Below are positions 20,399-29,592 of a stretch of 64,000 bases of DNA, piece after piece. The notes under the pieces were generated by a model. It was not told where the DNA came from. It was given only the letters and a program-made list of their open reading frames with translations, and searched no databases. The position numbers were made by a program, and so were the translations under genes. Source of the stretch: Rhodovulum sulfidophilum DSM 1374 (lineage in GTDB: Bacteria > Pseudomonadota > Alphaproteobacteria > Rhodobacterales > Rhodobacteraceae); the NCBI RefSeq assembly GCF_001633165.1, contig NZ_CP015418.1:620001-684000 (forward strand), in the 5' to 3' direction. Numbering within the stretch: position 1 is the first letter of the stretch; every line of letters begins with the position of its first letter.

Positions 20399-21790
20399 AT
20401 GGCCAAGGACAAGAAGAAGAAAAAGGTCGAGGTGGAAGAGCCCGGCAAGAAGAAAAAGAAGAAGGCCAGGATCAAGTCGCTCAAGCGCGAGGTCAAGCGC
20501 ATGCGGTCGCAGATCGTGGCGCTTTCCGAGAAGGTGCCGGCCAAGACGCCGGTCATCTCGCCCCTCGCCCCGGCGGCCGGCTTCCCGGCGCTGCCGGTGA
20601 TCGAGGGCGCCGAATTCGCCGCCGCCGAGGCGGGCGTGCGCTATCGGGGGCGCCCCGACGTGATGCTGGCCCGGCTTGCGCCCGGCACGGCGATTGCGGG
20701 CGTCTTCACCCGCTCGGCCACGCGCTCGGCGCCGGTGCTCGACTGCGAGGCCAAGCTTGCGGCCACGCCCGACCCCGAGGCCGGGGCGGCGATCGTGGTG
20801 AATTCCGGCAATTCCAACGCCTTCACCGGGGCGTCGGGCGCCGAGGCGGTCAAGGCGATTTCGGCCGGCCTGGCCGAGGCCGCGGGCGTGCCCGAGGCGC
20901 GGATCTTCACCGCCTCGACCGGCGTCATCGGCGAGCCGCTGCCCCATGAGAGGATCACGGCCGTGCTTGGCGATCTGACCGAGCGGCTCTCGCCCGAGGC
21001 GCTGCCGATGGCCGCGCGCGCGATCATGACCACCGACACCTTCCCCAAGGGCGCGGCGGCGGTGATCGAGGTCGAGGGCCAGCCGATCCGGATCGCGGGC
21101 ATTGCCAAGGGCTCGGGCATGATCGCGCCCGACATGGCGACGATGCTGGCCTATGTCTTCACCGATGCGAAGATCGCGCAGCCGCTTCTGCAGCGGATGC
21201 TGGGCAAGCTGTCCGACGAAACCTTCAACAGCATCACCGTCGACGGCGACACATCGACCTCGGACACGCTGATCCTGGCCGCGACCGGCAAGTCCGAAGC
21301 GCCCGAGATCACCGATCTGCGCAGCGCCGCCGGACGCGCCTTCCAGGAGGCGCTGAGGGGCGTGATGCTGGATCTGGCGCAGCAGGTGGTGAAGGATGGC
21401 GAGGGCGCGACCAAGTTCGTCGAGGTCGCGGTGACCGGCGCGGCCAGCCCGGCCGATGCCCGCAAGGTCGCCATGGCCATCGCCAATTCGCCGCTGGTCA
21501 AGACCGCGGTCGCGGGCGAGGACCCGAACTGGGGCCGGATCGTGATGGCGATCGGCAAGTCGGGCGCGAAGGCCGACCGCGACCTGATCTCGATCCGCTT
21601 CGGCGACATCCTCGTCGCCGAGAAGGGCTGGGTCGCCGAAAGCTATGCCGAAGAGGTGGGCGCGGCCTACATGAAGCGCGAAGAACTGGCGATCCGCGTC
21701 GATCTGGGCCTTGGCAAGGGCAGCTCGACGGTCTGGACCTGCGATTTCACCAAGCGCTACATCGAGATCAACGCGGATTACCGGTCGTGA
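20399..21790 (+). CDS. argJ: ArgJ ornithine acetyltransferase with Lys-rich extension
   Basis: A 463-aa bifunctional glutamate/ornithine N-acetyltransferase of arginine synthesis. Family members are usually about 400-410 aa. The ArgJ domain begins near residue 52 (ISPLAPAAGFPALPVIEG). Autocleavage would occur before T248 in APDMATMLAY, giving alpha and beta chains. Residues 1-50 are extra: two lysine runs (K5-K9, K17-K22), then hydrophobics at 25, 28, 32, 35, 39, 42 and 46, a three-heptad coiled-coil pattern. GAGGGAC precedes the ATG. M35 is an internal start candidate but has a poorer ribosome binding site. Confidence 0.93.
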   Translation: MAKDKKKKKVEVEEPGKKKKKKARIKSLKREVKRMRSQIVALSEKVPAKTPVISPLAPAAGFPALPVIEGAEFAAAEAGVRYRGRPDVMLARLAPGTAIAGVFTRSATRSAPVLDCEAKLAATPDPEAGAAIVVNSGNSNAFTGASGAEAVKAISAGLAEAAGVPEARIFTASTGVIGEPLPHERITAVLGDLTERLSPEALPMAARAIMTTDTFPKGAAAVIEVEGQPIRIAGIAKGSGMIAPDMATMLAYVFTDAKIAQPLLQRMLGKLSDETFNSITVDGDTSTSDTLILAATGKSEAPEITDLRSAAGRAFQEALRGVMLDLAQQVVKDGEGATKFVEVAVTGAASPADARKVAMAIANSPLVKTAVAGEDPNWGRIVMAIGKSGAKADRDLISIRFGDILVAEKGWVAESYAEEVGAAYMKREELAIRVDLGLGKGSSTVWTCDFTKRYIEINADYRS

Positions 21791-22185
21791 AGATCGTTCT
21801 CGTGGCAGCCGTTGCCCTGATCGACGCGGATGGGCGGGTTCTTCTCGCCCAACGCCCGGCGGGCAAGTCGATGGCGGGCCTCTGGGAATTTCCCGGCGGC
21901 AAGATCGAGCCGGGCGAGACCCCGGAAGCCGCGCTGAAGCGCGAGCTGAAGGAAGAGCTGGGCATCGACACCTGGGAAAGCTGCATGGCGCCGCTGACCT
22001 TCGCCAGTCACTCCTATGACGATTTCCACCTGCTGATGCCGCTTTATGCCTGCCGCAAATGGCAGGGCCAGCCGCAGCCCCGCGAGGGCCAGGTGCTGAA
22101 ATGGGCCCATGCAAGGGATCTGCGCGATTTCCCGATGCCGCCGGCCGATATTCCGCTGATCCCGGTCCTGCAGGACCTGCTTTGA
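21787..22185 (+). CDS. mutT: 8-oxo-dGTP diphosphatase MutT
   Basis: A 132-aa Nudix hydrolase that removes oxidised dGTP from the nucleotide pool. The Nudix box is GGKIEPGETPEAALKRELKEELGI. The N-terminus MKIVLVAAVALIDADGRVLL and the AQRPAGKSMAGLWEFPGG segment are typical of MutT. The start is GTG 21787, overlapping the argJ stop as GTGA, so translation is coupled. The thiamine-phosphate-synthase fusion seen in some MutT proteins is absent. Confidence 0.92.
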   Translation: MKIVLVAAVALIDADGRVLLAQRPAGKSMAGLWEFPGGKIEPGETPEAALKRELKEELGIDTWESCMAPLTFASHSYDDFHLLMPLYACRKWQGQPQPREGQVLKWAHARDLRDFPMPPADIPLIPVLQDLL

Positions 22186-22202
22186 TCCCGGCGCCCTCCT
22201 GA

Positions 22203-22232
22203 CCCCGGAACCGGTCCATCCGGCTTCCGGGG
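22203..22232 (+). repeat. hairpin after mutT
   Basis: CCCCGGAA (22203-22210) pairs with TTCCGGGG (22225-22232). The stem extends inward by CCGG/CCGG past a bulged C. There is no U tract, and the true terminator is probably the hairpin at 22303. Confidence 0.45.
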
Positions 22233-22302
22233 AAACGGGGGCCCGGGTCCGTAACGACGGTTTTAGCGGGGCGCCCAGGCGCCGATCTTGCGCGCCGGAA
22301 TG

Positions 22303-22336
22303 AAAAGAGGCGCCTGCTACCGCAGGCGCCTCTTTT
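22303..22336. terminator. bidirectional terminator between mutT and infB
   Basis: A perfect 15-bp stem runs from 22303-22317 to 22322-22336 with a TACC loop. Four A:T pairs at its base give a T tract on both strands, so it can serve the convergent argJ-mutT and infB transcripts. Confidence 0.92.
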
Positions 22337-22360
22337 GCGTTTCGGTCGGTCCCGGCCCGA

Positions 22361-24883
22361 TCAGGTGAGGGTCCGGACGACTTCCTGACGCTCGAAGATC
22401 TCGATGACATCGCCGGCACGGATGTCGTCGTAATTCTCGAAGGCCATGCCGCATTCCTGGCCCGACTGGACCTCGGCCACTTCGTCCTTGAAGCGCTTGA
22501 GCGTCTTCAGCGTGCCTTCGTGGACCACCACGTCGTCGCGCAGCAGACGCACCCCGGCCGAGCGACGGGCAACGCCCTCGGTAACCAGACAACCCGCGAC
22601 CTTGCCGACGCCGGAGACCTTGAAGACCTCCTTGATCTGGGCATAGCCGATGAAGTTCTCGCGGATCTCGTTCGACAGGAGGCCCGAGGCCGCCGCCTTC
22701 ACATCGTCCACGAGGTCGTAGATCACGCTGTAATAGCGGATCTCGACACCTTTCTGGTTCGCCGCATTCCGCGCCGGGGCATTGGCCCGGACGTTGAAGC
22801 CGATGATCGGCGCGCCGGAGGCTTCGGCGAGGCCCACATCGGTTTCGGTGATGGCACCGACCCCGGCATGCAGCACGCGCACGCGCACCTCGTCGTTGCC
22901 GATCTTCTCCATCGCCTGGACGATGGCCTCGGCAGAACCCTGCACGTCGGCCTTCATCAGGATCGGAAGCTCGGCCACATTGGCGTCTTCCTTGGCCTTG
23001 GCCAGAAGCTGGTCAAGCGTGGTCGCGGCACCGGCGGCGGCGCGCTTGTCCTTGGCGGCATGCTCGCGATATTCGGCGATCTCGCGGGCCTGGGCCTCGG
23101 TATCGACCACGTTCAGGACGTCGCCCGCCTCGGGCGTGCCGTTCAGGCCAAGCACCTCGACCGGCACCGACGGACCGGCGGATTGCACCCGCTCGCCCTT
23201 GTCGTTGACCAGCGCGCGGACCTTGCCCCACTGTTCGCCGACGACGAAGATGTCGCCCTGCTTCAGCGTGCCGTTCTGCACCAGAACCGTCGCGACCGGG
23301 CCGCGGCCCACATCCAGCTGCGCCTCGATCACGGCGCCCATGGCGGCGCGTTCGGGGTTCGCCTTGAGTTCCAGGATCTCGGCCTGCAGCGCGATCGCCT
23401 CGAGCAGCGTGTCGAGCCCCTGACCAGTCTTGGCCGAGACCTCGACATCCTGCACTTCACCCGACATCGCCTCGACGACCACCTCATGCTGAAGCAGTTC
23501 CGTCCGGACACGCTGTGCGTCGGCGGCGGGCTTGTCGCATTTGTTGATCGCCACGATCATCGGAACGCCCGCGGCCTTGGCATGGTTGATGGCTTCGATC
23601 GTCTGCGGCATGACCGAGTCGTCGGCCGCCACCACCAGAACCACGATATCCGTCACCTGGGCGCCACGCGCCCGCATCGAGGTGAAGGCCGCGTGACCGG
23701 GCGTGTCGAGGAAGCTCAGCACGGCTCCGCTATCGGTTTTCACCTGATAGGCGCCGATATGCTGGGTGATGCCACCGGCCTCGCCCGCCACGACCTTGGC
23801 GTTGCGAATCGCGTCCAGCAGCGAGGTCTTGCCGTGGTCGACATGGCCCATGATGGTGATGACCGGCGGGCGCGGCTTGAGATCTTCGGCCTTGTCCTCG
23901 ACCGAGTCGATCACCTGTTCGACATCGGCATCGGACACGCGCACGACCTTGTGGCCGAATTCCTCGACGATCAGCTCGGCGGTATCGGCATCGATCGGCT
24001 GGTTCTGCGTGACCATCAAGCCCATCTGCATCAGCGACTTGACCACATCGGCAGAACGTTCCGCCATCCGGTTGGCCAGTTCCTGCACCAGGATGGTTTC
24101 GGGCACCTGCACGTCGCGCACGACCTTCTCGTGCTTGTCGGCACCGCCCATCGCCTTCTGGCGCATCCGCTCCTGCTTGCGCTTCATCGCCGCGAGCGAG
24201 CGCTGGCGTCCGCCCTCGCCACCGGTCAGCGCCTGGCTGACGGTCAGCTTGCCCGAGCGACGGTCGCCCTTGCCGGGCGAGGTCTTGCCGCGGTTCGGAC
24301 GGTCGGCGCCGCCCTCGCGTTCGCGATCAACCTTGCGCGGCGAAGAGGTCTTGGCAGGGCCACGGGTCTCTTCGGGCCCGGCCGAGGGCGCGGGCTTGGC
24401 AGGGGCCGAGGCAGCGCGTTCGGCGGCGGCCGCCTTCTTCTTGGCGGCGTCCTCTTCCTCGCGCTTCTTGCGCTCTTCCTCTTCGGCCTTGCGGCGGGCG
24501 GCCTCTTCGATCTCGCGCTGCTCGCGCTCCTTCGCCTCGGCTTCATCGCGGCGGCGCTGGCGCTCTGCCTCGCGCTGACGCTCGTGTTCCTCGCGTTGCC
24601 GGGCCTCGTCGGCCTCACGCAGCTTCGCGGCCTGCAGCGCCTTCAGCCGACGCTCCATCTCGGAATCGGAAATCCCGGCCGGGCGCCTGGACGGATCGCC
24701 TCCGGCACGCCCGCCCCCAGCCCCGCCAGATTTCGCGGCTCCTGGCTTGGGCACGACAACGCGCTTGCGCTTGGTCTCGACGACCACATTCTTGGTCCGT
24801 CCATGCGAGAAGCTCTGCTTCACCTGGCCGGACCGCGAACCCCCGCGCAAACCCAAAGTCTTTTTGCCGTCAGTATCGTCCAT
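22361..24883 (-). CDS. infB: translation initiation factor IF-2
   Basis: An 840-aa GTPase that places initiator tRNA on the 30S subunit. The N-terminal ~330 residues are long and highly charged, rich in Glu, Arg, Lys and Ala (about 90-200). Then come the G domain ([26 protein letters not shown]) and domains II-IV, with the C-terminal fMet-tRNA domain ending [14 protein letters not shown] chose ATG 24883 ([15 protein letters not shown]), the family N-terminus; the frame is open upstream but not homologous. It starts 7 nt after the ylxR-like stop. Confidence 0.97.
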   Translation of the reverse strand: MDDTDGKKTLGLRGGSRSGQVKQSFSHGRTKNVVVETKRKRVVVPKPGAAKSGGAGGGRAGGDPSRRPAGISDSEMERRLKALQAAKLREADEARQREEHERQREAERQRRRDEAEAKEREQREIEEAARRKAEEEERKKREEEDAAKKKAAAAERAASAPAKPAPSAGPEETRGPAKTSSPRKVDREREGGADRPNRGKTSPGKGDRRSGKLTVSQALTGGEGGRQRSLAAMKRKQERMRQKAMGGADKHEKVVRDVQVPETILVQELANRMAERSADVVKSLMQMGLMVTQNQPIDADTAELIVEEFGHKVVRVSDADVEQVIDSVEDKAEDLKPRPPVITIMGHVDHGKTSLLDAIRNAKVVAGEAGGITQHIGAYQVKTDSGAVLSFLDTPGHAAFTSMRARGAQVTDIVVLVVAADDSVMPQTIEAINHAKAAGVPMIVAINKCDKPAADAQRVRTELLQHEVVVEAMSGEVQDVEVSAKTGQGLDTLLEAIALQAEILELKANPERAAMGAVIEAQLDVGRGPVATVLVQNGTLKQGDIFVVGEQWGKVRALVNDKGERVQSAGPSVPVEVLGLNGTPEAGDVLNVVDTEAQAREIAEYREHAAKDKRAAAGAATTLDQLLAKAKEDANVAELPILMKADVQGSAEAIVQAMEKIGNDEVRVRVLHAGVGAITETDVGLAEASGAPIIGFNVRANAPARNAANQKGVEIRYYSVIYDLVDDVKAAASGLLSNEIRENFIGYAQIKEVFKVSGVGKVAGCLVTEGVARRSAGVRLLRDDVVVHEGTLKTLKRFKDEVAEVQSGQECGMAFENYDDIRAGDVIEIFERQEVVRTLT

Positions 24884-24890
24884 AAGGTCT

Positions 24891-25511
24891 TCAACCCTTT
24901 CCGGGGGTCCCTCCCCCGTCCTTCTTGCGCACGCCCGAAAGCTTGGCGGCATCCTCTACTACACGTTCAGTGAGTCCGCCAGCCGCAAGCGCGCCATGTA
25001 TCACATGTTCCCGGCCGAAAGCCAAACCCAATTCCCGGGCCGTCAGACAGCCGATGAATCCATCGTCTTCGCGGGGCGGGCGGAGCTTGGCCTTGCCCCG
25101 CTCCGACCCGTCGCTGGCCTGGATCAGGACTGCCGCCTGCCCGCTGTCCAGCCAGCCTTTTGCCTTCTCGTAGCCGACCACCGCGCGACCCGCCTTGCGG
25201 GCCAGCGACAGGCTGTCGACCACCCGGCGCAGGAGCCCCGCCTCGACCTGCTCCAGCAGGTCCTCGGGCACCGTCACCGGCCGTTTTGCCGCACGCGAGA
25301 ACAGGCGCTTCTTCACCGCCTTCTCCAATGCGTCGCGGTCGGCCGCGACCCACATGCCGCGGCCCGGCAACTTGCCCAACAGGTCGGGCACCGCCGCGTC
25401 GTCAGGGCCGACCACGAACCGGATCAGCCCCGCTTTCGGCGTCACCTCGCCCGTGGCGATGCACCGCCTCTCCGGCTCGTCCGCCGGTCTGCCTGCGCCT
25501 CCTCGGGCCAT
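24891..25511 (-). CDS. YlxR-like RNA-binding protein with L7Ae-type domain
   Basis: A 206-aa protein with an N-terminal DUF448/YlxR domain (about 10-85; [35 protein letters not shown]) and a C-terminal ribosomal L7Ae-like domain (about 95-190; [21 protein letters not shown]). YlxR sits between nusA and infB in most bacteria and probably binds RNA. The two-domain form is common in alphaproteobacteria. The ATG at 25511 was chosen over the upstream frame because homology starts there. Confidence 0.88.
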   Translation of the reverse strand: MARGGAGRPADEPERRCIATGEVTPKAGLIRFVVGPDDAAVPDLLGKLPGRGMWVAADRDALEKAVKKRLFSRAAKRPVTVPEDLLEQVEAGLLRRVVDSLSLARKAGRAVVGYEKAKGWLDSGQAAVLIQASDGSERGKAKLRPPREDDGFIGCLTARELGLAFGREHVIHGALAAGGLTERVVEDAAKLSGVRKKDGGGTPGKG

Positions 25512-25533
25512 GGCCGCTCTCCGGGGCCGGGCC

Positions 25534-27153
25534 TCAGGCCCCGGCCTCCTCCTCGCCGCCTTCGTCTTCCTCGGGCTCGGCTTCCGGCTCCAGCTCGGAC
25601 GGGTCGACCCAGCCAAGCTGGACGCGCGCCGTCATCACCAGCGTCTGGGCCTCTTCGAGCGAAACATCGAATTTCTCGAGGAGGCCTTCGTCTTTCTGAC
25701 GCTCGCCATTGACGGTGGTCCAGCCACCGGCAAGCTCCCAGTCGGCGCAGGTCGCAAAATCTTCCAGCGTCTTCACGCCATCTTCGGCCAGTGCCTCGAT
25801 CATTTGGGGGGTCAGACCCCCAAAGTCAACCAGGCTGTCCTCGACGCCAAGCTCGCGCGCATGTTCCAGCGCCTTGCGGTTCATCGCCTCGATATGGTCG
25901 CGGGCCCGGGCCTGCAGCTCGCCGGCGGTGTCCTCGTCGACCCCGTCGATCACCAGAAGCTCGTCGAGATCGACATAGGCCACCTCCTCGAGATTGGTGA
26001 AACCCTCCGAGACCAGAAGCTGGGCGAAGAACTCGTCGAGATCGAGCGTATCCATGAACAGCTTGGTGCGTTGCTCGAACTCGGCCTGACGACGCTGGCT
26101 TTCCTCGGCCTCGGTCATGATGTCGATGTCGAGCGCCGTCAGTTGCGAGGCCAGCCGCACGTTCTGGCCGCGGCGCCCGATCGCGAGCGAAAGCTGCTCG
26201 TCCGGCACCACCACCTCGATCTTGCCGGCCTCCTCGTCGATCACGACCTTCGAGACCTCGGCCGGCTGCAGCGCGTTCACGAGGAAGGTCGCCTGATCCT
26301 CGTTCCACGGGATGATGTCGATCTTCTCGCCCTGCAGCTCGTTCACCACCGCCTGCACGCGCGAACCGCGCATGCCGACGCAGGCGCCGACGGGGTCGAT
26401 CGAGTTGTCATAGGAAATGACCGCGATCTTCGCGCGCGAGCCGGGGTCGCGCGCGACCGCCTTGATCTCGATGATGCCGTCGTAGATTTCCGGCACTTCC
26501 ATCTTGAACAGCTCGGCCATGAATTCCGGCGCGGTGCGGCTGAGGAAGATCTGCGGGCCGCGGGTCTCGCGGCGCACATCCTTGATGTAGCAGCGGATGC
26601 GGTCGTTCGGGCGGTAGCTTTCGCGGCCGATCTTCTCGTTCCGGCGAAGGATGCCCTCGCCCCGGCCGATATCGACGATGACGTTGCCGTATTCCTCGCG
26701 CTTGACCTGACCGTTGATGATCGTGCCCGCGCGGTCCTTGAATTCCTCGTACTGGCGGTCGCGCTCGGCCTCGCGGACCTTCTGCAGGATCACCTGCTTG
26801 GCCGACTGCGCGGCGATCCGCCCCAGCTCGACCGGCGGCACCTCGTCGACCACCGTGTCGCCGATCTGCGGATCGGCCAGATACTGTTTGGCCTGCTTGA
26901 CGGTCAGCTCGGCCTGATAGTTTTCCAGCAGCTCGTCCTCGACCACGGTCCGGACCCGGGTGAAGGTGGCGCGGCCGGTCTTGCGGTCGATCGCCACGCG
27001 GATGTCCATTTCCGCGCCGTAGCGGGACTTGGCGGCCCGGGCGAGGGATTCCTCCATCGCCTGCACGACCAGATCGGGGTCGATCATCTTCTCGCGCGCC
27101 ACCGCCTCGGCGGTCTGCAACAGTTCGAGCTGGTTGGCAGAGGTAATCGCCAT
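25534..27153 (-). CDS. nusA: transcription termination/antitermination factor NusA
   Basis: A 539-aa RNA polymerase partner. The N-terminal polymerase-binding domain (about 1-125) is followed by S1 (GTIINGQVKREEYGNVIVDIG) and two KH domains (about 200-345; CVGMRGSRVQAVVNELQGEKIDII, LAIGRRGQNVRLASQLTALD). The C-terminal acidic repeats and tail end DPSELEPEAEPEEDEGGEEE. NusA controls pausing, termination and rRNA antitermination. It is 3 nt after rimP. The operon leader contains an intrinsic terminator that NusA could itself influence. Confidence 0.97.
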   Translation of the reverse strand: MAITSANQLELLQTAEAVAREKMIDPDLVVQAMEESLARAAKSRYGAEMDIRVAIDRKTGRATFTRVRTVVEDELLENYQAELTVKQAKQYLADPQIGDTVVDEVPPVELGRIAAQSAKQVILQKVREAERDRQYEEFKDRAGTIINGQVKREEYGNVIVDIGRGEGILRRNEKIGRESYRPNDRIRCYIKDVRRETRGPQIFLSRTAPEFMAELFKMEVPEIYDGIIEIKAVARDPGSRAKIAVISYDNSIDPVGACVGMRGSRVQAVVNELQGEKIDIIPWNEDQATFLVNALQPAEVSKVVIDEEAGKIEVVVPDEQLSLAIGRRGQNVRLASQLTALDIDIMTEAEESQRRQAEFEQRTKLFMDTLDLDEFFAQLLVSEGFTNLEEVAYVDLDELLVIDGVDEDTAGELQARARDHIEAMNRKALEHARELGVEDSLVDFGGLTPQMIEALAEDGVKTLEDFATCADWELAGGWTTVNGERQKDEGLLEKFDVSLEEAQTLVMTARVQLGWVDPSELEPEAEPEEDEGGEEEAGA

Positions 27154-27156
27154 GTC

Positions 27157-27750
27157 TCAGTCCTCCTGCGGGGCGGACCCGTCGTCCGCCTCGATCTCGT
27201 CAAAGTCGCTCTCGTCGATGAGGCCCGCATCCTTGCGCGCCTTCAGCATCTCGCGAATCAGCTCTTCGGTCAGCACCAGCTTGGCATCCGAAAGCCAGTC
27301 ATATTTGAGCCCGATGATCACCGGATCGCCTTCGGGGCCGTCGATCTCGATCAGCACCTCTTCATCCTCTACCCCCTGCAGCATTCCCTTGAAGCGGCGG
27401 CGGCCGTCGATCAGCTCGACGGTTTCCAGCTTGGCCTCGTAGCCCTCCCAGGTGCCGAAATCCTTCAGCCGGGTCAGCGGGCGGTCGATGCCGGGCGACG
27501 AGACCTCCAGCGTATAGGCCTCTTCGACCGGGTCCTCGACATCGAGCAGCGCCGAGATCGCGGTCGAGATCTTCGCGCAGTCATCGACCTCGATCCCGCC
27601 ATCGGGCCGCTCGGCCATCACCTGCAGGGTCTTGGTCTTGCCGCCCATCAGACGGACGCGCACCAGCTCGAAGCCCATCCCCTCGATGGCGGGGGTGAGG
27701 ATCTCGGCCAGGCGCCGGTCGATGGCGGTCTTGGCGATGAGTTCGGACAT
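27157..27750 (-). CDS. rimP: ribosome maturation factor RimP
   Basis: A 197-aa protein needed for 30S subunit maturation. The two RimP domains are visible: the N-terminal KH-like part ([61 protein letters not shown]) and the C-terminal SH3-like part. I chose ATG 27750 ([13 protein letters not shown]) as the family start; an upstream ATG would place codons across the terminator hairpin. It is first gene of rimP-nusA-ylxR-infB. Confidence 0.95.
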   Translation of the reverse strand: MSELIAKTAIDRRLAEILTPAIEGMGFELVRVRLMGGKTKTLQVMAERPDGGIEVDDCAKISTAISALLDVEDPVEEAYTLEVSSPGIDRPLTRLKDFGTWEGYEAKLETVELIDGRRRFKGMLQGVEDEEVLIEIDGPEGDPVIIGLKYDWLSDAKLVLTEELIREMLKARKDAGLIDESDFDEIEADDGSAPQED

Positions 27751-27764
27751 GGGCAGCGTTCCAA

Positions 27765-27791
27765 AAACAAAAAAGCGGGCCAACGGCCCGC
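27765..27791 (-). terminator. intrinsic terminator in the rimP leader
   Basis: On the minus strand GCGGGCC (27791-27785), loop GTT and GGCCCGC (27781-27775) are followed by TTTTTTGTTTTT. This is a strong Rho-independent terminator ending about 15-25 nt before the rimP ATG. It terminates read-through from the methyltransferase gene upstream, and if the promoter at 27849-27877 is real it is also an attenuator. Confidence 0.88.
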
Positions 27792-27848
27792 ACATAGCTA
27801 TCCGGTGGAGGTTCGGGTTTGGACGCCGAACCACCGTTGTTGATCGGT

Positions 27849-27877
27849 CATATACGCCCCGACCGGGCGAAAGGCAA
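27849..27877 (-). promoter_or_regulatory. candidate promoter of rimP-nusA-infB
   Basis: On the minus strand TTGCCT (27877-27872), a 17-bp spacer and TATATG (27854-27849). Transcription would start near 27842, leaving a leader of about 90 nt. The leader holds an upstream bulged hairpin (GGTG-GTTCGG with CCGAAC...CACC) and then the intrinsic terminator. Confidence 0.5.
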
Positions 27878-27899
27878 GGGTAGTCGCGCAGGCGCCCGC

Positions 27900-28529
27900 T
27901 TATCCCGGTTTCTGCGCGATCAGGAACAGCACCGGCACCCGGCCGCCCTCGGGGCGCCAGTCCTCGACGATCCCGAACCCCGTCGCCGCGATCTCGGCCC
28001 GGAGCGCGTCGGCCGTCAGCGGGTTGAAAAGCGGCAGAAGCCGCAGCGCATGCCCGGCCGCGAGCACCCAGCGAAACAGCCGCGGCGCCCCGGCCGCGCA
28101 GGCGGTGGAGGACACGAAGACACCGCCGGGCTTCAGCATGCGGTGAACGCGGGCCAGCGCCTCGGCCCGATCCGGCAGCAGATGCAGGACGTTATGCGCC
28201 ATCACCATGTCAAAGGCCGCGGGGCTGTCCGGCATGTCGGCCAGATCGCCGACCCGGAACGCGACATTGCCGATGCCCGCCTCGGCCGCCTTCTGCCGCG
28301 CGATCCCGATCATCGCGGGGGCGCAGTCGATGGCGGTGACATGGCCGGCATGGGGCGCGTGCTTCAGGGCCGTCGTGCCGGTGCCGCAGCCGAATTCGAA
28401 GACCTGCGCCCCGGGCCCCAGCCAGGCCCGCGTCATCGCCAGCTTCTTCTCATAGGCCTCGGGATCGCGCAGCTGCATCCGGGCATAGCGCGGCGCCAGC
28501 CGGTCCCAGAAGCGGGCATTGACATGCAT
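27900..28529 (-). CDS. class I SAM-dependent methyltransferase
   Basis: A 209-aa Rossmann methyltransferase. Motif I is [16 protein letters not shown], with [33 protein letters not shown] and [14 protein letters not shown] following in order. The N-terminus [22 protein letters not shown] suggests a small-molecule or lipid substrate, but I cannot name one. It lies 2 nt downstream of the proline iminopeptidase gene on the same strand, and its transcript would end at the terminator before rimP. Confidence 0.82.
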   Translation of the reverse strand: MHVNARFWDRLAPRYARMQLRDPEAYEKKLAMTRAWLGPGAQVFEFGCGTGTTALKHAPHAGHVTAIDCAPAMIGIARQKAAEAGIGNVAFRVGDLADMPDSPAAFDMVMAHNVLHLLPDRAEALARVHRMLKPGGVFVSSTACAAGAPRLFRWVLAAGHALRLLPLFNPLTADALRAEIAATGFGIVEDWRPEGGRVPVLFLIAQKPG

Positions 28530-28531
28530 GG

Positions 28532-29521
28532 CTAAAGCCCCAGCGCCACGGCCAGACGCTGGACGCCGCGCATGGTGCGCACCAGCTCGGCACTGATTCC
28601 CGGTTCAGACAGGGCATGCCCGGCCATCGGCACCATCTTCAGCTCGGCCCGGCCCCAGCGCTCGGCCAGCCGGTAGGCCGAGCCGGGCGGGCAGACCATG
28701 TCATAGCGGCCCTGCACGATGGTCGCGGGCACATGCGAGATCCGCGGCACATCCTCGATGAGCTGGCCGTCGCGTTCGAGAAAACCGCGATTCATGAAAT
28801 AGTGGTTCTCGAGCCGGGCAAAGGCGCGGGCGTAATCGGCGGGCGCCTCTCCGGCCGGGCCCTCATGCTGGATCGAGGCCAGCGCGTTTTCCCAGGCGGC
28901 CCAGGCCCGGGCATGGCGGGTCTCGGTCAGCAGGTCTCCGGAAAACAGCCGCCGGTGATAGGCCGCGATCATGTCGGACCGCTCGTCAGCCGGGATCGGG
29001 GCCGAGAACCGCGCCCAGAGATCGGGCCAGAACTGCCCGGCGCCACCGCCATAGAACCAGTCGAGCTCGGCCCCGGTCATCAAAAAGACGCCGCGCAGCG
29101 CCATATAGGCGACGCGGTCGGGATGGGTCTCGGCATAGGCCAGCGCCAGCGTCGCCCCCCAGCTGCCGCCGAACAGCACCCAGCGGTCGATGCCCAGCAT
29201 CTCGCGGATCTTCTCGATATCGGCGATCAGATGCCAGGTGGTGTTGTTCTCGACGCTGGCATGGGGCCGCGACCGGCCGCAGCCGCGCTGGTCGAACAGC
29301 ACGATCCGGTATTCCGTCGGGTCGAAATAGCGCCGCATCGCCGGGCTGCAGCCGCCGCCCGGACCGCCATGCAGCACGATCACCGGAATGCCCTGCGGAT
29401 GCCCGCATTGCTCGACATAGATCCGGTGACCGTCGCCCACGTCCAGCATGCGCTGGTCGAAAGGATCGATCGGCGGGTAAAGATGCTGCGATGCGCGCTT
29501 TTGGCCTGCGGATTTGTCCAT
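28532..29521 (-). CDS. pip: proline iminopeptidase
   Basis: A 329-aa alpha/beta hydrolase that removes N-terminal proline from peptides. The oxyanion segment is VLHGGPGGGCSP and the nucleophile elbow is FGGSWGATLALAYAETHP. GRYDMVCPPGSAY (Asp) and AGHALSEPG (His) complete the triad. I chose ATG 29521 (MDKSAGQKRASQHLYPPIDP) as the family start. A TATATA box lies only 8 nt before this ATG, so the mRNA may be leaderless. It is divergent from ubiG. Confidence 0.93.
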   Translation of the reverse strand: MDKSAGQKRASQHLYPPIDPFDQRMLDVGDGHRIYVEQCGHPQGIPVIVLHGGPGGGCSPAMRRYFDPTEYRIVLFDQRGCGRSRPHASVENNTTWHLIADIEKIREMLGIDRWVLFGGSWGATLALAYAETHPDRVAYMALRGVFLMTGAELDWFYGGGAGQFWPDLWARFSAPIPADERSDMIAAYHRRLFSGDLLTETRHARAWAAWENALASIQHEGPAGEAPADYARAFARLENHYFMNRGFLERDGQLIEDVPRISHVPATIVQGRYDMVCPPGSAYRLAERWGRAELKMVPMAGHALSEPGISAELVRTMRGVQRLAVALGL

Positions 29522-29529
29522 GACCCGTC

Positions 29530-29557
29530 TATATAACCCCCGAAAGCGGCCCCCCAA
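29530..29557 (-). promoter_or_regulatory. candidate leaderless promoter of pip
   Basis: On the minus strand TTGGGG (29557-29552), a 16-bp spacer and TATATA (29535-29530). Initiation 6-9 nt downstream falls at 29524-29521, the start codon itself. Confidence 0.45.
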
Positions 29558-29592
29558 GGGGGTGCAGACAGAAGACAGGAACGGAGCCCGCG

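Noticed and set aside
19535..22219. 894-codon minus-strand open frame
   Set aside because: It lies opposite the parvulin gene, argJ and mutT, is rich in Arg, Gly and His as mirror frames are, and shows no domain.
22520..24973. 817-codon plus-strand open frame opposite infB
   Set aside because: Mirror frame of a real gene; no ribosome binding site or motif.
25195..27843. 882-codon plus-strand open frame opposite nusA and rimP
   Set aside because: Same reason: it contains no recognisable domain and crosses the rimP terminator.
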